A stretch of 64,000 nt of DNA, taken from NCBI RefSeq assembly GCF_008728635.1, contig NZ_CP044285.1, forward strand, positions 2,232,001-2,296,000, read 5' to 3'. Positions 51,455 to 60,619 of this stretch are shown one piece after another; the stretch's first letter is position 1; every line of letters begins with the position of its first letter. The DNA comes from Hymenobacter baengnokdamensis. GTDB lineage: Bacteria; Bacteroidota; Bacteroidia; Cytophagales; Hymenobacteraceae. Position numbers and translations under genes: made by a program. The notes beneath the pieces are model-generated. The model had not been told where the DNA came from. It made no database searches and was given only the letters and a program-made list of their open reading frames with translations.

Positions 51455-51487
51455 AAAGCCCCGCTACCTTGCTGGTAGCGGGGCTTT
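51455..51487. terminator. Bidirectional terminator between convergent genes
   Basis: AAAGCCCCGCTACC (51455-51468) and its complement (51474-51487) form a GC-rich 14-bp stem with a 5-base loop. It lies between the transporter-like gene and the M28 peptidase gene. Confidence 0.85.
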
Positions 51488-51551
51488 CCTGGGGGCGGAT
51501 TAGCCGGCCTTTTTGGGCACAAAAAGCAAGCTAAAGCTTACGCTGCCCGCT

Positions 51552-53246
51552 CTACGGCTTGGCCGAATCGACGACTACGCGGGCATCGCGCTGGGCCAGG
51601 GCCCAGGCGGTGTGAAACACGAGCTGGTCGCGGCGGGCCATGGCCGGGAAGTCGATTTTATCCACGTCGTCGGTTTCCTTGTGGTAGTCGGGGTGCAGGC
51701 CGCTGGTGTAAAAAATAACCGGCACCTTGTGCTTGGCAAAGTTGTAATGGTCGGAGCGGTAGTAGATGTGCTCGGGGTCGGCAGGGTCGTTGTATTTATA
51801 GTCGAGGGCCACCGGGTTGTACTGCTGGTTGGTAGCCTCGCTGAGCGTATGCAGCTCCGACGACAGCTTATCATCGCCCACCAGGTACACGTAGTCGCCC
51901 TTGCCCTCGTGCTCCTTATCCACGCGGCCCACCATGTCGATGTTGAGGTCGGTGACCGTGTTTTCGAGCGGGAAGATGGGGTGGTCGGTGTAGTACTGCG
52001 ACCCGAGCAGGCCCTCTTCCTCGCCCACGTTGGCCAGGAACAAGAGGCTACGGCGCGGACCGTGGCCATCTTTTTTGGCCTGCGTAAAGGCGCGGGCCAT
52101 AGCCAGCACGCTCACCGTGCCCGAGCCATCGTCGTCGGCACCGTTGAAGACCACGCCGTTCTTGATGCCCAGGTGGTCGTAGTGCGCCGAAATGACCACG
52201 ATTTCATCTTTCTTATCGCTGCCTTCGAGGTAGCCCAGCACGTTTTCGGTGGTGAAGGGCTCGCGCTTTTTCACCGCGTGCACGGTGGCCGTGGCGGGCT
52301 TGAAGGGCGAAGCTACCGGCTTGCCGGCGGCGGCTACGCTTTGCCCGTACCTGGCCAGGCCGGCTGGCGTGGTGCCGAGCAGCGCCGCCCCCATCTCGGG
52401 CGATACCACGAACAGGTTCTGGCCCCGCTGGGGCTTGGCATCGGCAAACTCCATCTGCTCCTCCCCAAAAATCTGGCTCATCAGCTTCGGCACCTCGGCA
52501 AAGGCGGCGGCCGTGGGCTCAATCATAAACACGGAGGCCGGCTGCGCCGTGCGCAGGCTGGGCACGCGGCCCATCAGCTCGCCCATACCGGGCGTGCCGT
52601 AGGGGCTGGGCTCATCGCCCTTGGCCAGCAGGGGCTTGCCGGCTTTGGTAAGCGGCTCGCCCAGCAGCATCACCAGGTCTTTGCCCTTGAGGTTGCCGGC
52701 GGCGGCATAGTCGGAGTAGCCCTCGGCCCCGATGCCGTAGCCCACGAACGTGGGCGTAACCGGCGCGGCCTTGGCATACTTGCCATCTGCCAAGGCATAA
52801 AAATCCTTGCCCAGCACGTAGGTTTTACCCTTGATAACTACCGAAGTCGCCGGGTCCACACTCACCCGGTTCATGGTAAAATGTTGAATATAGGGGTTGT
52901 CCGAGTCTTTGACCGGGCCGGCCAGCCCATCGGCTGCAAAGGCTTTGGCGATGTAGTCGGCGGCCATTTTCTGGCCCTTGGCGCCGGTTTCGCGGCCCTC
53001 ATAAGCATCGGAGGCCAGCACCGACAGGTCGGCTTTCAGCGCATCGGGCGTGATGGTGGCGGCGTAAGGCAGGCTCCAGTCGGTGGGGGCGGCATCGGCA
53101 GTAGCCGGCGCATCGGCCGGGGCGGCGTGGTGGCCAGGCTTGGTCTTGATTTTAACCTTGCCCGACGTGGGCGCCGGTACCGCAGGCTGGGCCAGGGCAG
53201 CCGTGGAGAGGCCGAGCGCGGCCGCCAGCAAAAAGTGTTTTCGCAT
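51552..53246 (-). CDS. M28-family zinc aminopeptidase, secreted
   Basis: The 564-residue protein has a signal peptide (MRKHFLLAAALGLSTAALAQ), a Pro/Ala-rich linker, a protease-associated-type insertion and the M28 peptidase domain: HYDHLG (first zinc histidine), GADDDGSGT (bridging Asp), EEEGLLGS (catalytic base and Zn ligand), DLNIDMVGR and the last histidine in LHPDYHKETDDVDKID. Such enzymes trim N-terminal residues from peptides. Its secretion indicates digestion of external peptides. A second M28 gene, without the insertion, lies at 62195-63556. Confidence 0.9.
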   Translation of the reverse strand: MRKHFLLAAALGLSTAALAQPAVPAPTSGKVKIKTKPGHHAAPADAPATADAAPTDWSLPYAATITPDALKADLSVLASDAYEGRETGAKGQKMAADYIAKAFAADGLAGPVKDSDNPYIQHFTMNRVSVDPATSVVIKGKTYVLGKDFYALADGKYAKAAPVTPTFVGYGIGAEGYSDYAAAGNLKGKDLVMLLGEPLTKAGKPLLAKGDEPSPYGTPGMGELMGRVPSLRTAQPASVFMIEPTAAAFAEVPKLMSQIFGEEQMEFADAKPQRGQNLFVVSPEMGAALLGTTPAGLARYGQSVAAAGKPVASPFKPATATVHAVKKREPFTTENVLGYLEGSDKKDEIVVISAHYDHLGIKNGVVFNGADDDGSGTVSVLAMARAFTQAKKDGHGPRRSLLFLANVGEEEGLLGSQYYTDHPIFPLENTVTDLNIDMVGRVDKEHEGKGDYVYLVGDDKLSSELHTLSEATNQQYNPVALDYKYNDPADPEHIYYRSDHYNFAKHKVPVIFYTSGLHPDYHKETDDVDKIDFPAMARRDQLVFHTAWALAQRDARVVVDSAKP

Positions 53247-53474
53247 GAGAAAAGCAGGTGGTGTGAGAAAAAAGTAGGGGTGCTAAGGTAAAGCCGCCCA
53301 GCTGGGCAGCGCTTGCTCATTGAGGGAGAAAACACCTTCCGCTGCCGCGACGAAGTTTAGTAAAATGCCCGCCCGAGGCCCAAAACGCAACACCCTGCCG
53401 CCCCCCGCTGCCCTATAAAGTCTTCGCGCCAGGCAGCCGGCGGCAGCAAGATGCTACGTTTTGGGCGGGTAGGG

Positions 53475-54302
53475 CTAGCGGCGGGGCTGTGCCTGGGCCA
53501 GGGTAGCCGGCGCGGCCGGCAGGTGCGCCCGGTCGAGCACCACCAGCACCCGTTCGCCCTGGGCCACGGCCTCGGCTACCTGACGCTGCAGGCGCTGGGC
53601 ACGATACTCGCGCACCTGGGCCTCGATGGCGGCCATAAAGGTGGCCGCCTGGCCGCTGGGGCCAGCCGTGGCGGCCCGCTCCCAGTGGCCGCTGGGGCAC
53701 TGCGCGCGGTAGGTGGCTTGCAGCGCGGCTACGTTTGGCACCACTTGCTCGGTGCCCGGCAGCCAGTGCGCGCTTTGGGCGATGAGGGCCGCCACGGCCT
53801 GCCGCACCTGAGCCCGCGAGGCCCCGGTGCTCAGCTGGTACTGGCGGGCGACCCGCAGCAGGTAGTACAGCTTGAGCTGCGCGGGCTCGAGGCGGGCGCG
53901 CAGGTAGTCGTATTCGGCCACCGGGTCGTCGAGGCGCTCGGCCTTGGCGCCGTGCTGCTGGGCCAGGTAGCGGGCATAGCCCGACTCGCCCAGGCGGGTA
54001 ATGGTAAGGGATTCGCTGCTATCGACGCCCAGGTCAGGCTTTTCAAAGAAAACCAGCGTGGGCTTGCTGGCTTCAACTACCTGCCGCAGCCGGGCAAACT
54101 GCTCGTGCTGGGTGTTGTGCGAGGTTTCGACGCCGAAGTAGGTGACCGTGCCGGCAGCAGGTGTAGCCGGACGGCTGGCGGCTGGGTGGCAGCCCACCAG
54201 CTCGCGCAGGTCGGGGTCGGGAGCGGTGAAGGCGAAAGACTGCGCGAAGGCGCCGGTAGCGGGCAGCAGCGCGGCGGCGAGCAACAAAGCGGTGGTTTTC
54301 AT
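53475..54302 (-). CDS. Secreted protein, unknown (weak TraB/GumN-like resemblance)
   Basis: The 275-residue protein has a signal peptide (MKTTALLLAAALLPATGAFAQ) and then a region reminiscent of TraB/GumN-type proteins: VTYFGVETSHNTQHEQFARLRQVVEASKPTLVFFEKPD (histidine and acidic positions). The second half is helical (AQVRQAVAALIAQSAHWLPG, VREYRAQRLQRQVAEAVAQGERVLVVLD). No function can be assigned. ATG 54302 fits the signal. It is downstream of the TonB receptor on the same strand. Confidence 0.5.
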   Translation of the reverse strand: MKTTALLLAAALLPATGAFAQSFAFTAPDPDLRELVGCHPAASRPATPAAGTVTYFGVETSHNTQHEQFARLRQVVEASKPTLVFFEKPDLGVDSSESLTITRLGESGYARYLAQQHGAKAERLDDPVAEYDYLRARLEPAQLKLYYLLRVARQYQLSTGASRAQVRQAVAALIAQSAHWLPGTEQVVPNVAALQATYRAQCPSGHWERAATAGPSGQAATFMAAIEAQVREYRAQRLQRQVAEAVAQGERVLVVLDRAHLPAAPATLAQAQPRR

Positions 54303-54404
54303 ATGAGCAAAGAATAAAGGGTTAAGAAAAAGAAGGGCAACAGGAGGCCGGGTAGCCGTTGGGAGGCTCCAAAAAAGGGTTGTATTCCAGGTAGTTGGAA
54401 ATAA

Positions 54405-56918
54405 TTAGCCGCCGAAGCCGCCGCTGCTGCTGGGGGCCGCGTCGATGCGGCCGGGCTTGGCCTTGGTGGCGCCGATGTACCAGGTGAAGCCTAGCCACGC
54501 CACACGGGTCTCGAACTTATTGTAGAGCGCGGTTTGCAGCTCGGGGGTGGCGATTTCGGTGCGGCGCACCTGGGTATTGAGCAAGTCAGAAACCCGCAGC
54601 GTGAGGGCGGCGCGCTCGCTGAACAGGCGCTGGCGCAGGGCCAGGTCGAGGCCGCCGGTGGCCAGCTGCCGGCCCTGGGCCGTGAGCACCGTCGAGCGGA
54701 TGTTGCCGGTCAGCTGTACGTCGAGGCCCGGGCGGGGCGTAAAGTTGTTGGCTAGCCGGGCGGTGCCGGCCAGAGCGGCGCGGTTGGCGGTGTTGAGGGC
54801 GTTGGCGGCAATCTGGGCGTAATAGACTGAGCCGGTAGCCGACACGCGCCACCACTTGGCCAGGGGCTGGGCCCAGGTGGTTTCGAGGCCGAAGCTGTTG
54901 GTGGTGCCCACGTTGCCATAGGTTTCGCGGGTCACCACGCCCACGTTGTTGGTGCGGGTGGCGGCGCTGTCGATGGTGCGGATGCGCTGGATGGCATTCT
55001 GGGTGAAGCGGGCGAAGACCGTGTTCGTAATGCTGGCCCCGTTGGCCAGGTTCAGCTGGTGGCCTGCTTCGAAGTTGTGGCTGAACTCGGGGAGCAGGCC
55101 AGCGTTGCCCTGGCGGTAGTTGCGCGGGTCCTGGTAGAGCTGGATGGGCAGCTGCTGCATAAAGTCGGGCCGGTTCAGGCGCCGGGCGTAGCTGAATTGC
55201 AGGCGGCTCTGGCCGGCCTCCTTGCCCAGCTCGCGGGCCACCGTAGCTGAGGGAAAGAGGCTGACATACTGGCGGTTTACCGCCGTCGTGTTGTTGGCCA
55301 CGCCGCCGTTTAGAAAGGTGCCCTCGCTGCGCAGGCCGCCCTGGGCGCTCCAGCCGTGGGCCAGTTGCTGCGAGTAGGTAGCGTAGGCCGCCGGCATCAC
55401 CTGCGTAAAATTGTAGGCAAACGAGTTGGCAGGGTCGAGCTGAAACTCGGCGCCAGGGTCAACCGAAGTCGGCTTCAGCATGGCCGTGCTGCCGGTGTTG
55501 TGCAGCACCTGGTTTTTCAGGCCCGCTTCCAGCTTGCCCTTGCCATCGGCGCTGGGCAGCGTGTAGTCTACCTGGCCAAAGTAAATCTGGGCATTTACCT
55601 GCTGCGCCTGCCTGAAGCCGGCGGGCTGGGCGCTGCCGGTTATCAGCTGGCTCACCGGAATGTTGGCGTCGATTTTTACCATGCCCGCGTTGGCGGTCAG
55701 CTCGCGGCCTTTGTGGGCTTCCCAGGTGTGGCGGTAGTCGGCCGATGATTCCAGTACGGTCACCTTCACGTCCGCGGTTTGCTGGCCGTACTGCGTCGTC
55801 ACGGTGGGCGAGCCCAGCGTTTGCTGGGTCAGGGTCTGGTTTTCGACCTCGCTCTGATGCTCCCAGTGGGGCTGCACGCTTACGCTCAGGGTTTGCTCCT
55901 TGGTCAGGTCGTAGTCCAGGCCCAGGTTCAGGCTGTGGTTGCGATTGTGTTGGGTGCCGGTGCCGTCCTGGGTGGTGTAGAGGCTGCTGGTAGTGGTGCC
56001 ATCGGTGAGCAGGGCGGTTTGCTGGCTGTTCGAGCGGGTGCGGTAAAGCTGGTCGCGGCCGTCGTAGCCCAGGTTCCAGGTGGCCTTGCCGTGGTGCCGG
56101 CTCAAGCTCAGGCTGGGCGAGTATTTGTCGCCATTGCCCACCACCAGGGCGGCCTGGCCGTTCCAGCCTTCTTTCTTATTCTTTTTGGTAATGATATTGA
56201 TGACGCCCGCGCCGCTGGCATCGTACTTGGCCGAGGGGTTGGTCATTACCTCCACCTGCGCAATCTGCGAAGCCGGAATCTGGTCGAGGCGCGGGCCGGG
56301 GCCGCCGTTGCTGGTACCGGCCGGCTTGCCATCAATCAGAATGGTGAGGTTGCTGGAGCCGCGCAGGCTCACCGTGCCGGTGGCATCCACCGCCACGGCG
56401 GGCACGTTTTCGAGCACGTTTACGGCAGTGCCGCCCACGCTGCTCAGGTCTTTCTCCACGTTGATGACCGTTTTGCCCAGCTCCTGCTGCACAACTGCTT
56501 TCTCGCCCGTCACCTTCACCTCCGCCAGCTGGTGCGTGGCCGCGCTCAGCCTGAGCAAGCCCAGGGCTACGCTGGTTTGGCCGGGAGCCACCCGCACGGC
56601 CTGGGCCAGACTCTGGTAGCCCAGCGCCAATACCCGCAGGCGGTAGGCGCCGGCCGGCACCTTGGGCAGCTCAAAGGTGCCTTCCAGGGTTGTTTGGCCG
56701 CTGGCCACCAGGCTGGTATCGGCGGCCTCGGCGTGGCGGAGCAGCACCGTGGCAAAAGGCAGCGGCTCCGCTTTGGCCCCGCCATCCACCGCCGTGCCGG
56801 TGATGGTAGCGCGAGTGGCGGCCGGCGCCACCTGGGCGTGCAGCCCGGCCGGCAGCGTCAGCAGCAAGGCGAAGCTGGCGACCGGGAGCAGTGTGTTGAT
56901 TTTCAGAGAGTAATACAT
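54405..56918 (-). CDS. TonB-dependent receptor, outer-membrane beta-barrel (PF14905-like)
   Basis: The 837-residue protein has a signal peptide (SLKINTLLPVASFALLLTLPAGLHAQ), an N-terminal carboxypeptidase regulatory-like domain (about residues 30-115, TITGTAVDGGAKAEPLPFATVLLRHAE), a plug domain (VVQQELGKTVINVEKDLSSVGGTAVNVLENVPAVAVD, ILIDGKPAG, ASQIAQVEVMTNPSAKYDASGAGVINIITKK) and a large barrel ending in aromatic GFTWYIGA. It is of the kind that imports or senses ligands at the cell surface; no SusD-like partner is near, so a polysaccharide utilisation locus is unlikely. ATG 56918 begins the signal peptide. A shared CTTTG/CAAAG-like element lies about 280 bases upstream. Confidence 0.92.
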   Translation of the reverse strand: MYYSLKINTLLPVASFALLLTLPAGLHAQVAPAATRATITGTAVDGGAKAEPLPFATVLLRHAEAADTSLVASGQTTLEGTFELPKVPAGAYRLRVLALGYQSLAQAVRVAPGQTSVALGLLRLSAATHQLAEVKVTGEKAVVQQELGKTVINVEKDLSSVGGTAVNVLENVPAVAVDATGTVSLRGSSNLTILIDGKPAGTSNGGPGPRLDQIPASQIAQVEVMTNPSAKYDASGAGVINIITKKNKKEGWNGQAALVVGNGDKYSPSLSLSRHHGKATWNLGYDGRDQLYRTRSNSQQTALLTDGTTTSSLYTTQDGTGTQHNRNHSLNLGLDYDLTKEQTLSVSVQPHWEHQSEVENQTLTQQTLGSPTVTTQYGQQTADVKVTVLESSADYRHTWEAHKGRELTANAGMVKIDANIPVSQLITGSAQPAGFRQAQQVNAQIYFGQVDYTLPSADGKGKLEAGLKNQVLHNTGSTAMLKPTSVDPGAEFQLDPANSFAYNFTQVMPAAYATYSQQLAHGWSAQGGLRSEGTFLNGGVANNTTAVNRQYVSLFPSATVARELGKEAGQSRLQFSYARRLNRPDFMQQLPIQLYQDPRNYRQGNAGLLPEFSHNFEAGHQLNLANGASITNTVFARFTQNAIQRIRTIDSAATRTNNVGVVTRETYGNVGTTNSFGLETTWAQPLAKWWRVSATGSVYYAQIAANALNTANRAALAGTARLANNFTPRPGLDVQLTGNIRSTVLTAQGRQLATGGLDLALRQRLFSERAALTLRVSDLLNTQVRRTEIATPELQTALYNKFETRVAWLGFTWYIGATKAKPGRIDAAPSSSGGFGG

Positions 56919-57196
56919 AGGAATTGGCGCGAAGAAGTAGGTTTTTTTGGGCATGGCGAGTCCGTTCCCAACCAGCTGCAGTTCTGGTGAGTGAAAGAAT
57001 CAGTGCCCGGTGCAGAAGCACTGGAGCGAGTAAGCAGGCTGACTAGCGAACCAGTCGGGATGGGTGGCCGGTACTATTTCCGGCCCAAGTCAGCGGCCCG
57101 GTTGGCAGCTGAGAGGCTACTTTCAGCCGCAGCTAGGCGCGGCAAGGTTGTAGGTAGTAAGGTGGTACTTGGCTTTTGGTAGAACAAATCTACAAC

Positions 57197-57216
57197 AGGT
57201 ACTTTGTTTCGCATAG
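57197..57216 (-). promoter_or_regulatory. CTTTG/CAAAG-like element before the TonB receptor
   Basis: The minus strand reads CTATGCGAAACAAAGTACCT, related to the elements at 13971 and 15051 (shared core ACAAAGT and CTnTGC). It lies about 280 bases before the receptor start. Confidence 0.35.
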
Positions 57217-57475
57217 TACTGTTTCAAAATATTTTTGCAATACTGCGATTGCAGCGTCCTAGCGCCGGTTTTTAAGTAAAATATTTTTTATGGTGCCTTG
57301 GGGCTTGCCCGTTTTAGCCTCCTTGCAAGCCCTACTACCGGGCAGAGTGCCAAACGTTACGCGGCGTGAAGGGCAATTTTTGCAGGTTGTTTCCCGAAAC
57401 CTGACAGATGCAGCGCAGGGCTGAGCGGTTGCTCGGCCCCGCAGGCAAGGCGTTGGGGAAAGGCCGCTTGCGCAA

Positions 57476-57518
57476 CTGCCCTGCCGCAACGCTTGCTAAA
57501 GCAGTTGCGGCAGGGCAG
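57476..57518. repeat. Inverted repeat upstream of the DUF2867 gene end
   Basis: CTGCCCTGCCGCAAC (57476-57490) and its complement (57504-57518) form a 15-bp stem with a 13-base loop 55 bases beyond the DUF2867 stop codon on the minus strand. Confidence 0.55.
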
Positions 57519-57573
57519 TAAGGACAGGGCGACTAATAGCCGCTTTGTATAGTAAATTTACTATGTAAAGCGA

Positions 57574-59040
57574 CTATTCCTTTTCATAGTCCAGCAGGTT
57601 CTTTATCATGCCTTTGAAGATAATGCCGTGAAACGGCAGCACGGAATACCAGTACAGCCGGCCGGCCAGGCCCTGGGGGCGGTAGGCGGCCAGCTGTTCC
57701 AGCGCGTGGGTGCCGTCGGGGTTGTCGACGATGCGAAACTGGAGCCAGGCCTCGCCAGGCAACTTCATCTCGGCGTAGAGTAGCAGGCGGCGGGCAGTAC
57801 GGTCGGCCACCAGCACGCGCCAGAAATCGAGCGGGTCGCCGGCCCGCAGGTGGTTGGGCGAGCGGCGGCCCCGGCGCAGCCCCACGCCACCTACCAGCTT
57901 ATCCATCAGCCCCCGTATGCGCCAGAGCCAGTCGGTTTTGTACCAGCCGCGCTCACCCCCGATGCGCCAGATATTATCCAGCACTTCGGCCACCGGCCGC
58001 GTAAACGTGCGCCGCTGCCGGTCGAAGAACATCCCGTTTTTGGGTATCTGAATGGCATCCATGTAGTTCTGGCGCAGCGTGCCGCTGCTCATGGCATCGC
58101 TCCAGCTGCTCACTACCTCGTTTTGCTCAATGCGCTGGAATGCCAGCGCCAGCGCCTCGCGGTAGCTCATGCAGGCGTGCGGCACCACGCGGGCAATGCT
58201 GCGCGCCGGGTCGACTACGGTATCATTCTTCAGGCTTTCGACCAGGCTTTGGGCCAGTGAAAACGAGGTGCTCGTAACCAGGTACAGCCACCACGATGAC
58301 AGCCGCGGGGTGAGCACGGGCACGGTAAGTATCCAGCGCCGGTAGCCGCGCTGGGCAGCCAGGCCGAGCAGCATCTCCTTGTAGGTCAGAATGTCGGGCC
58401 CGCCCAGGTCGAAGCGTTGACCAAAACAGTCGGGGTTGTTGAGCACGGCCGTGAGGTAAAACATCACGTCGCGAATGCCCAGCGGCTGGCAGCGCGAGTT
58501 GAGCCAGCGCGGCGTTATCATCACCGGCAGCTTCTCCACAATATCGCGGATAATCTCGAACGATGCCGAGCCCGACCCAATGATGATACTGGCCCGCAGT
58601 ACCGTGAGTCGCGCCGTGCGGGCCTCGCCCAATACGTCTTCCACGGCCTGGCGCGAGCGCAGGTGTACGCTCAGGTCGTGGTCGTTGGCGATGCCGGAAA
58701 GGTAGATAACCTGCCCCGCCGCGGTGCGGTCGAGGTAGTGGGCAAAGTGCCGGGCCGAAGTCTGCTCCAGCTGAAAAAAATCTTCGCCGTGGCCGCTCAT
58801 GGAATGCACCAGGTAGTAGGCCGCATCTATATCGAGCGGCAGGCCGGCCAGCGAATCAGGCCGGAGCAGGTCGGCCTGCACTGCCTGCACCTGCGGGCGC
58901 AGGCTTTCCGACATGGTATCGGGCAGGGCGAAGCGGCGCGCATCGCGCACCAGGCACACTACCTCGTGGCCCGCCGCGGCCAGCACGGGTAGCAGGCGCT
59001 GGCCGATATAGCCGGTGGCTCCGGTGAGCAGTATCTTCAT
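57574..59040 (-). CDS. NAD(P)-binding SDR/DUF2867 family oxidoreductase
   Basis: The 488-residue protein has an NmrA/atypical SDR domain (MKILLTGATGYIGQRLLPVL with TGATGYIG at residues 6-13; AAYYLVHSMSGHG, LSGIANDHDLSVHLRSRQAVED) and a C-terminal DUF2867 region of about 150 residues (RAGDPLDFWRVLVADRTARRLLLYAEMKLPGEAWLQF, PFHGIIFKGMIKNLLDYE). The combined architecture is widespread in bacteria; the reaction is not known. ATG 59040 starts the nucleotide-binding motif. Confidence 0.85.
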   Translation of the reverse strand: MKILLTGATGYIGQRLLPVLAAAGHEVVCLVRDARRFALPDTMSESLRPQVQAVQADLLRPDSLAGLPLDIDAAYYLVHSMSGHGEDFFQLEQTSARHFAHYLDRTAAGQVIYLSGIANDHDLSVHLRSRQAVEDVLGEARTARLTVLRASIIIGSGSASFEIIRDIVEKLPVMITPRWLNSRCQPLGIRDVMFYLTAVLNNPDCFGQRFDLGGPDILTYKEMLLGLAAQRGYRRWILTVPVLTPRLSSWWLYLVTSTSFSLAQSLVESLKNDTVVDPARSIARVVPHACMSYREALALAFQRIEQNEVVSSWSDAMSSGTLRQNYMDAIQIPKNGMFFDRQRRTFTRPVAEVLDNIWRIGGERGWYKTDWLWRIRGLMDKLVGGVGLRRGRRSPNHLRAGDPLDFWRVLVADRTARRLLLYAEMKLPGEAWLQFRIVDNPDGTHALEQLAAYRPQGLAGRLYWYSVLPFHGIIFKGMIKNLLDYEKE

Positions 59041-59135
59041 GGGCAGAGTGGAAAAGGGATAGGCGCTACACGTTGTACTGTACTAAGAACTTAGGAATGA
59101 CGTAGTTGTTCGGTGGTTCCAGCCGGGGCTCCGCT

Positions 59136-59143
59136 TATCTTTG
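59136..59143 (+). promoter_or_regulatory. -7 box of the third DUF2911 gene, 5 bases before the start
   Basis: TATCTTTG matches TAnnTTTG exactly and ends 5 bases before ATG 59149. Confidence 0.45.
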
Positions 59144-59148
59144 CCACC

Positions 59149-60021
59149 ATGAAATACGCCTACTTCTTTGCCGCCACCGCTGCCTTGAGCGCGCTACTGG
59201 CCCCCGCCGCCCAGGCCCAAACAAAGCTTACTATTCCGCAGCCCAGCCCCGGCGTGCGCATCCGGGAAGCTTTCTCGACTTCGTTTGTCGAAATGAGCTA
59301 TTCGCGTCCCTCACTGAGAGGCCGCACTGCCTTTGGCGGCCTCGTGCCCTACGGCCAGGTGTGGCGCACGGGCGCCAATACAGTCACCAAAATCCGGTTT
59401 GGCGAAGAGGTGAAGCTAGCGGGCCAGACCGTGCCGGCCGGCACCTACGCCCTGCTCACCATTCCGGGCAAAGCTGACTGGACGATTATCCTCAACCGCG
59501 ATACCGCGCAGTGGGGCGCCTACGAGTACAAGCAAAGCCTCGATGTAGCCCGCATCCTGGCCAAAGCCAGCAAGCTGGCCGCGCCCCAGGAGAGTATGTC
59601 GCTCAGCCTCGAAAACCTGCGCCCCGCCGCCGCCGACCTTACTCTGACTTGGGAGCGCACGCAAGTGAGCCTGCCGCTTACCGCCAACCCCGACCCTATT
59701 GTGCTGGCCCAGATTCGGGAGGCCATGAAAGGGGAGAAGAAGCCGTACGTAATGGCGGCGCAGTATTACTACAACACCAACCAGCCCGACCTGAACCCCG
59801 CCGTGGGCTGGCTCGATGAGTTTATTAAGGCCAACCCCACCGAATATTACGGCTACTACTGGAAAGCCAAGCTGCTGCAAAAGCAGGGCAAAAACAAAGA
59901 AGCCGCCGAGGCCGCCAATAAGTCGCTGGAGCTGGTGAAAGTGGATAAGAACGATATCTCGAAAGCTGAATATACGCGGCTCAATCAGCAATTGCTGGCC
60001 GAGGTGAGCGGGAAGAAATAG
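59149..60021 (+). CDS. DUF2911 domain secreted protein (paralogue)
   Basis: The 290-residue protein has a signal peptide (MKYAYFFAATAALSALLAPAAQAQ), a DUF2911 domain with SYSRPSLRGRTAFGG, VWRTGANTVTKIRFGEEV and GTYALLTIPGKADWTIILN, and a helical C-terminal tail (NPAVGWLDEFIKANPTEYYGYYWKAKLLQKQGKNKEAAEAANKSLELV). It is a paralogue of the 4968-5864 gene but more diverged in the tail. ATG 59149 is just after a -7 box and agrees with the signal. Confidence 0.88.
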   Translation: MKYAYFFAATAALSALLAPAAQAQTKLTIPQPSPGVRIREAFSTSFVEMSYSRPSLRGRTAFGGLVPYGQVWRTGANTVTKIRFGEEVKLAGQTVPAGTYALLTIPGKADWTIILNRDTAQWGAYEYKQSLDVARILAKASKLAAPQESMSLSLENLRPAAADLTLTWERTQVSLPLTANPDPIVLAQIREAMKGEKKPYVMAAQYYYNTNQPDLNPAVGWLDEFIKANPTEYYGYYWKAKLLQKQGKNKEAAEAANKSLELVKVDKNDISKAEYTRLNQQLLAEVSGKK

Positions 60022-60057
60022 TCTGTTGGCCGGCTAAGCATCTGCCACCCAACTAAG

Positions 60058-60096
60058 GAGCGTCATGCCGAACTTGTCGAAGCATGACGCTCTTTT
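60058..60096 (+). terminator. Hairpin terminator made of a dispersed repeat
   Basis: GAGCGTCATGC (60058-60068) pairs with GCATGACGCTC (60082-60092), followed by TTTT. The loop GAACTTGTCGA recurs in the terminator at 62085, so both belong to one repeat family. Confidence 0.75.
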
Positions 60097-60146
60097 AGTA
60101 TGTAGGCGGAGCTCTGACTGGCCACCGGTTGCGTACCAGCCCTTGG

Positions 60147-60569
60147 TTAGGCTTTACTGCCAAGGATACGCAGCGTTTTGTCGTCGCCCACGCCGTTGAA
60201 AAATTTGGTTAAAACCGCCTGAAAAACCGGATTGGCAGCGGGCAGGGCAGCAAATAAAGTCATCGACGATTTCAACTTCAAGTCATCAGGACTACCCAAT
60301 ATCTGGTTGGCATCCGAGTTGTGAAGACCAAGCAGGGCGTGGCAAATCTCTACCAGCCGGCGGCCCAAAACCGGATGCTGCAAATAGGCTTCCGCCTCGG
60401 CCAAATCCTGAATGGCGTAGTGCCTGGAAATATCGCTGAAGCCTAGCCCCTGAATCTGGGGGAAGATATACCACATCCAATGGCTGCGCTTACGGCCATT
60501 TTTAATTTCGGCCAGGGCCTGCTGGTAATCCGCTTTTTGCGCCTCGATAAACCGGTTTAAATTACTCAT
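60147..60569 (-). CDS. DUF1810 domain protein
   Basis: The 140-residue protein is a complete DUF1810 domain: LNRFIEAQKADYQQALAEIKNGRKRSHWMWYIFPQIQGLGFSDISRHYAIQDLAEAEAYLQHPVLG, then NSDANQILGSPDDLKLKSSMTLFA. Family members are small cytoplasmic proteins; no role is established here. The start ATG at 60569 begins the conserved helix. The gene lies between a repeat-terminator and an AT-rich membrane protein gene. Confidence 0.88.
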   Translation of the reverse strand: MSNLNRFIEAQKADYQQALAEIKNGRKRSHWMWYIFPQIQGLGFSDISRHYAIQDLAEAEAYLQHPVLGRRLVEICHALLGLHNSDANQILGSPDDLKLKSSMTLFAALPAANPVFQAVLTKFFNGVGDDKTLRILGSKA

Positions 60570-60619
60570 AATTACGCTTAATACTGGCTTCAGAATTACT
60601 GATGCGAGTTTGTCGAAGC

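Larger units (their letters stand above)
56919..57573. other. Intergenic region, 655 bases
   Basis: The part nearest the receptor gene is probably its leader. It includes the operator-like element at 57197-57216 and an inverted repeat at 57476-57518. Short frames at 56991-57182 and 57259-57489 show no coding signs. Confidence 0.4.

Noticed and set aside
51513..53291. 592-residue open frame opposite the first M28 peptidase
   Set aside because: The minus-strand frame contains all zinc-binding motifs, so the plus-strand frame is a GC-content artefact.
55779..56990. 403-residue open frame opposite the TonB receptor
   Set aside because: Antisense shadow; the receptor has clear domain order on the other strand.
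57259..57489. 76-codon frame on the minus strand before the TonB receptor
   Set aside because: Cys/Arg-rich, no promoter, no similarity recognised.
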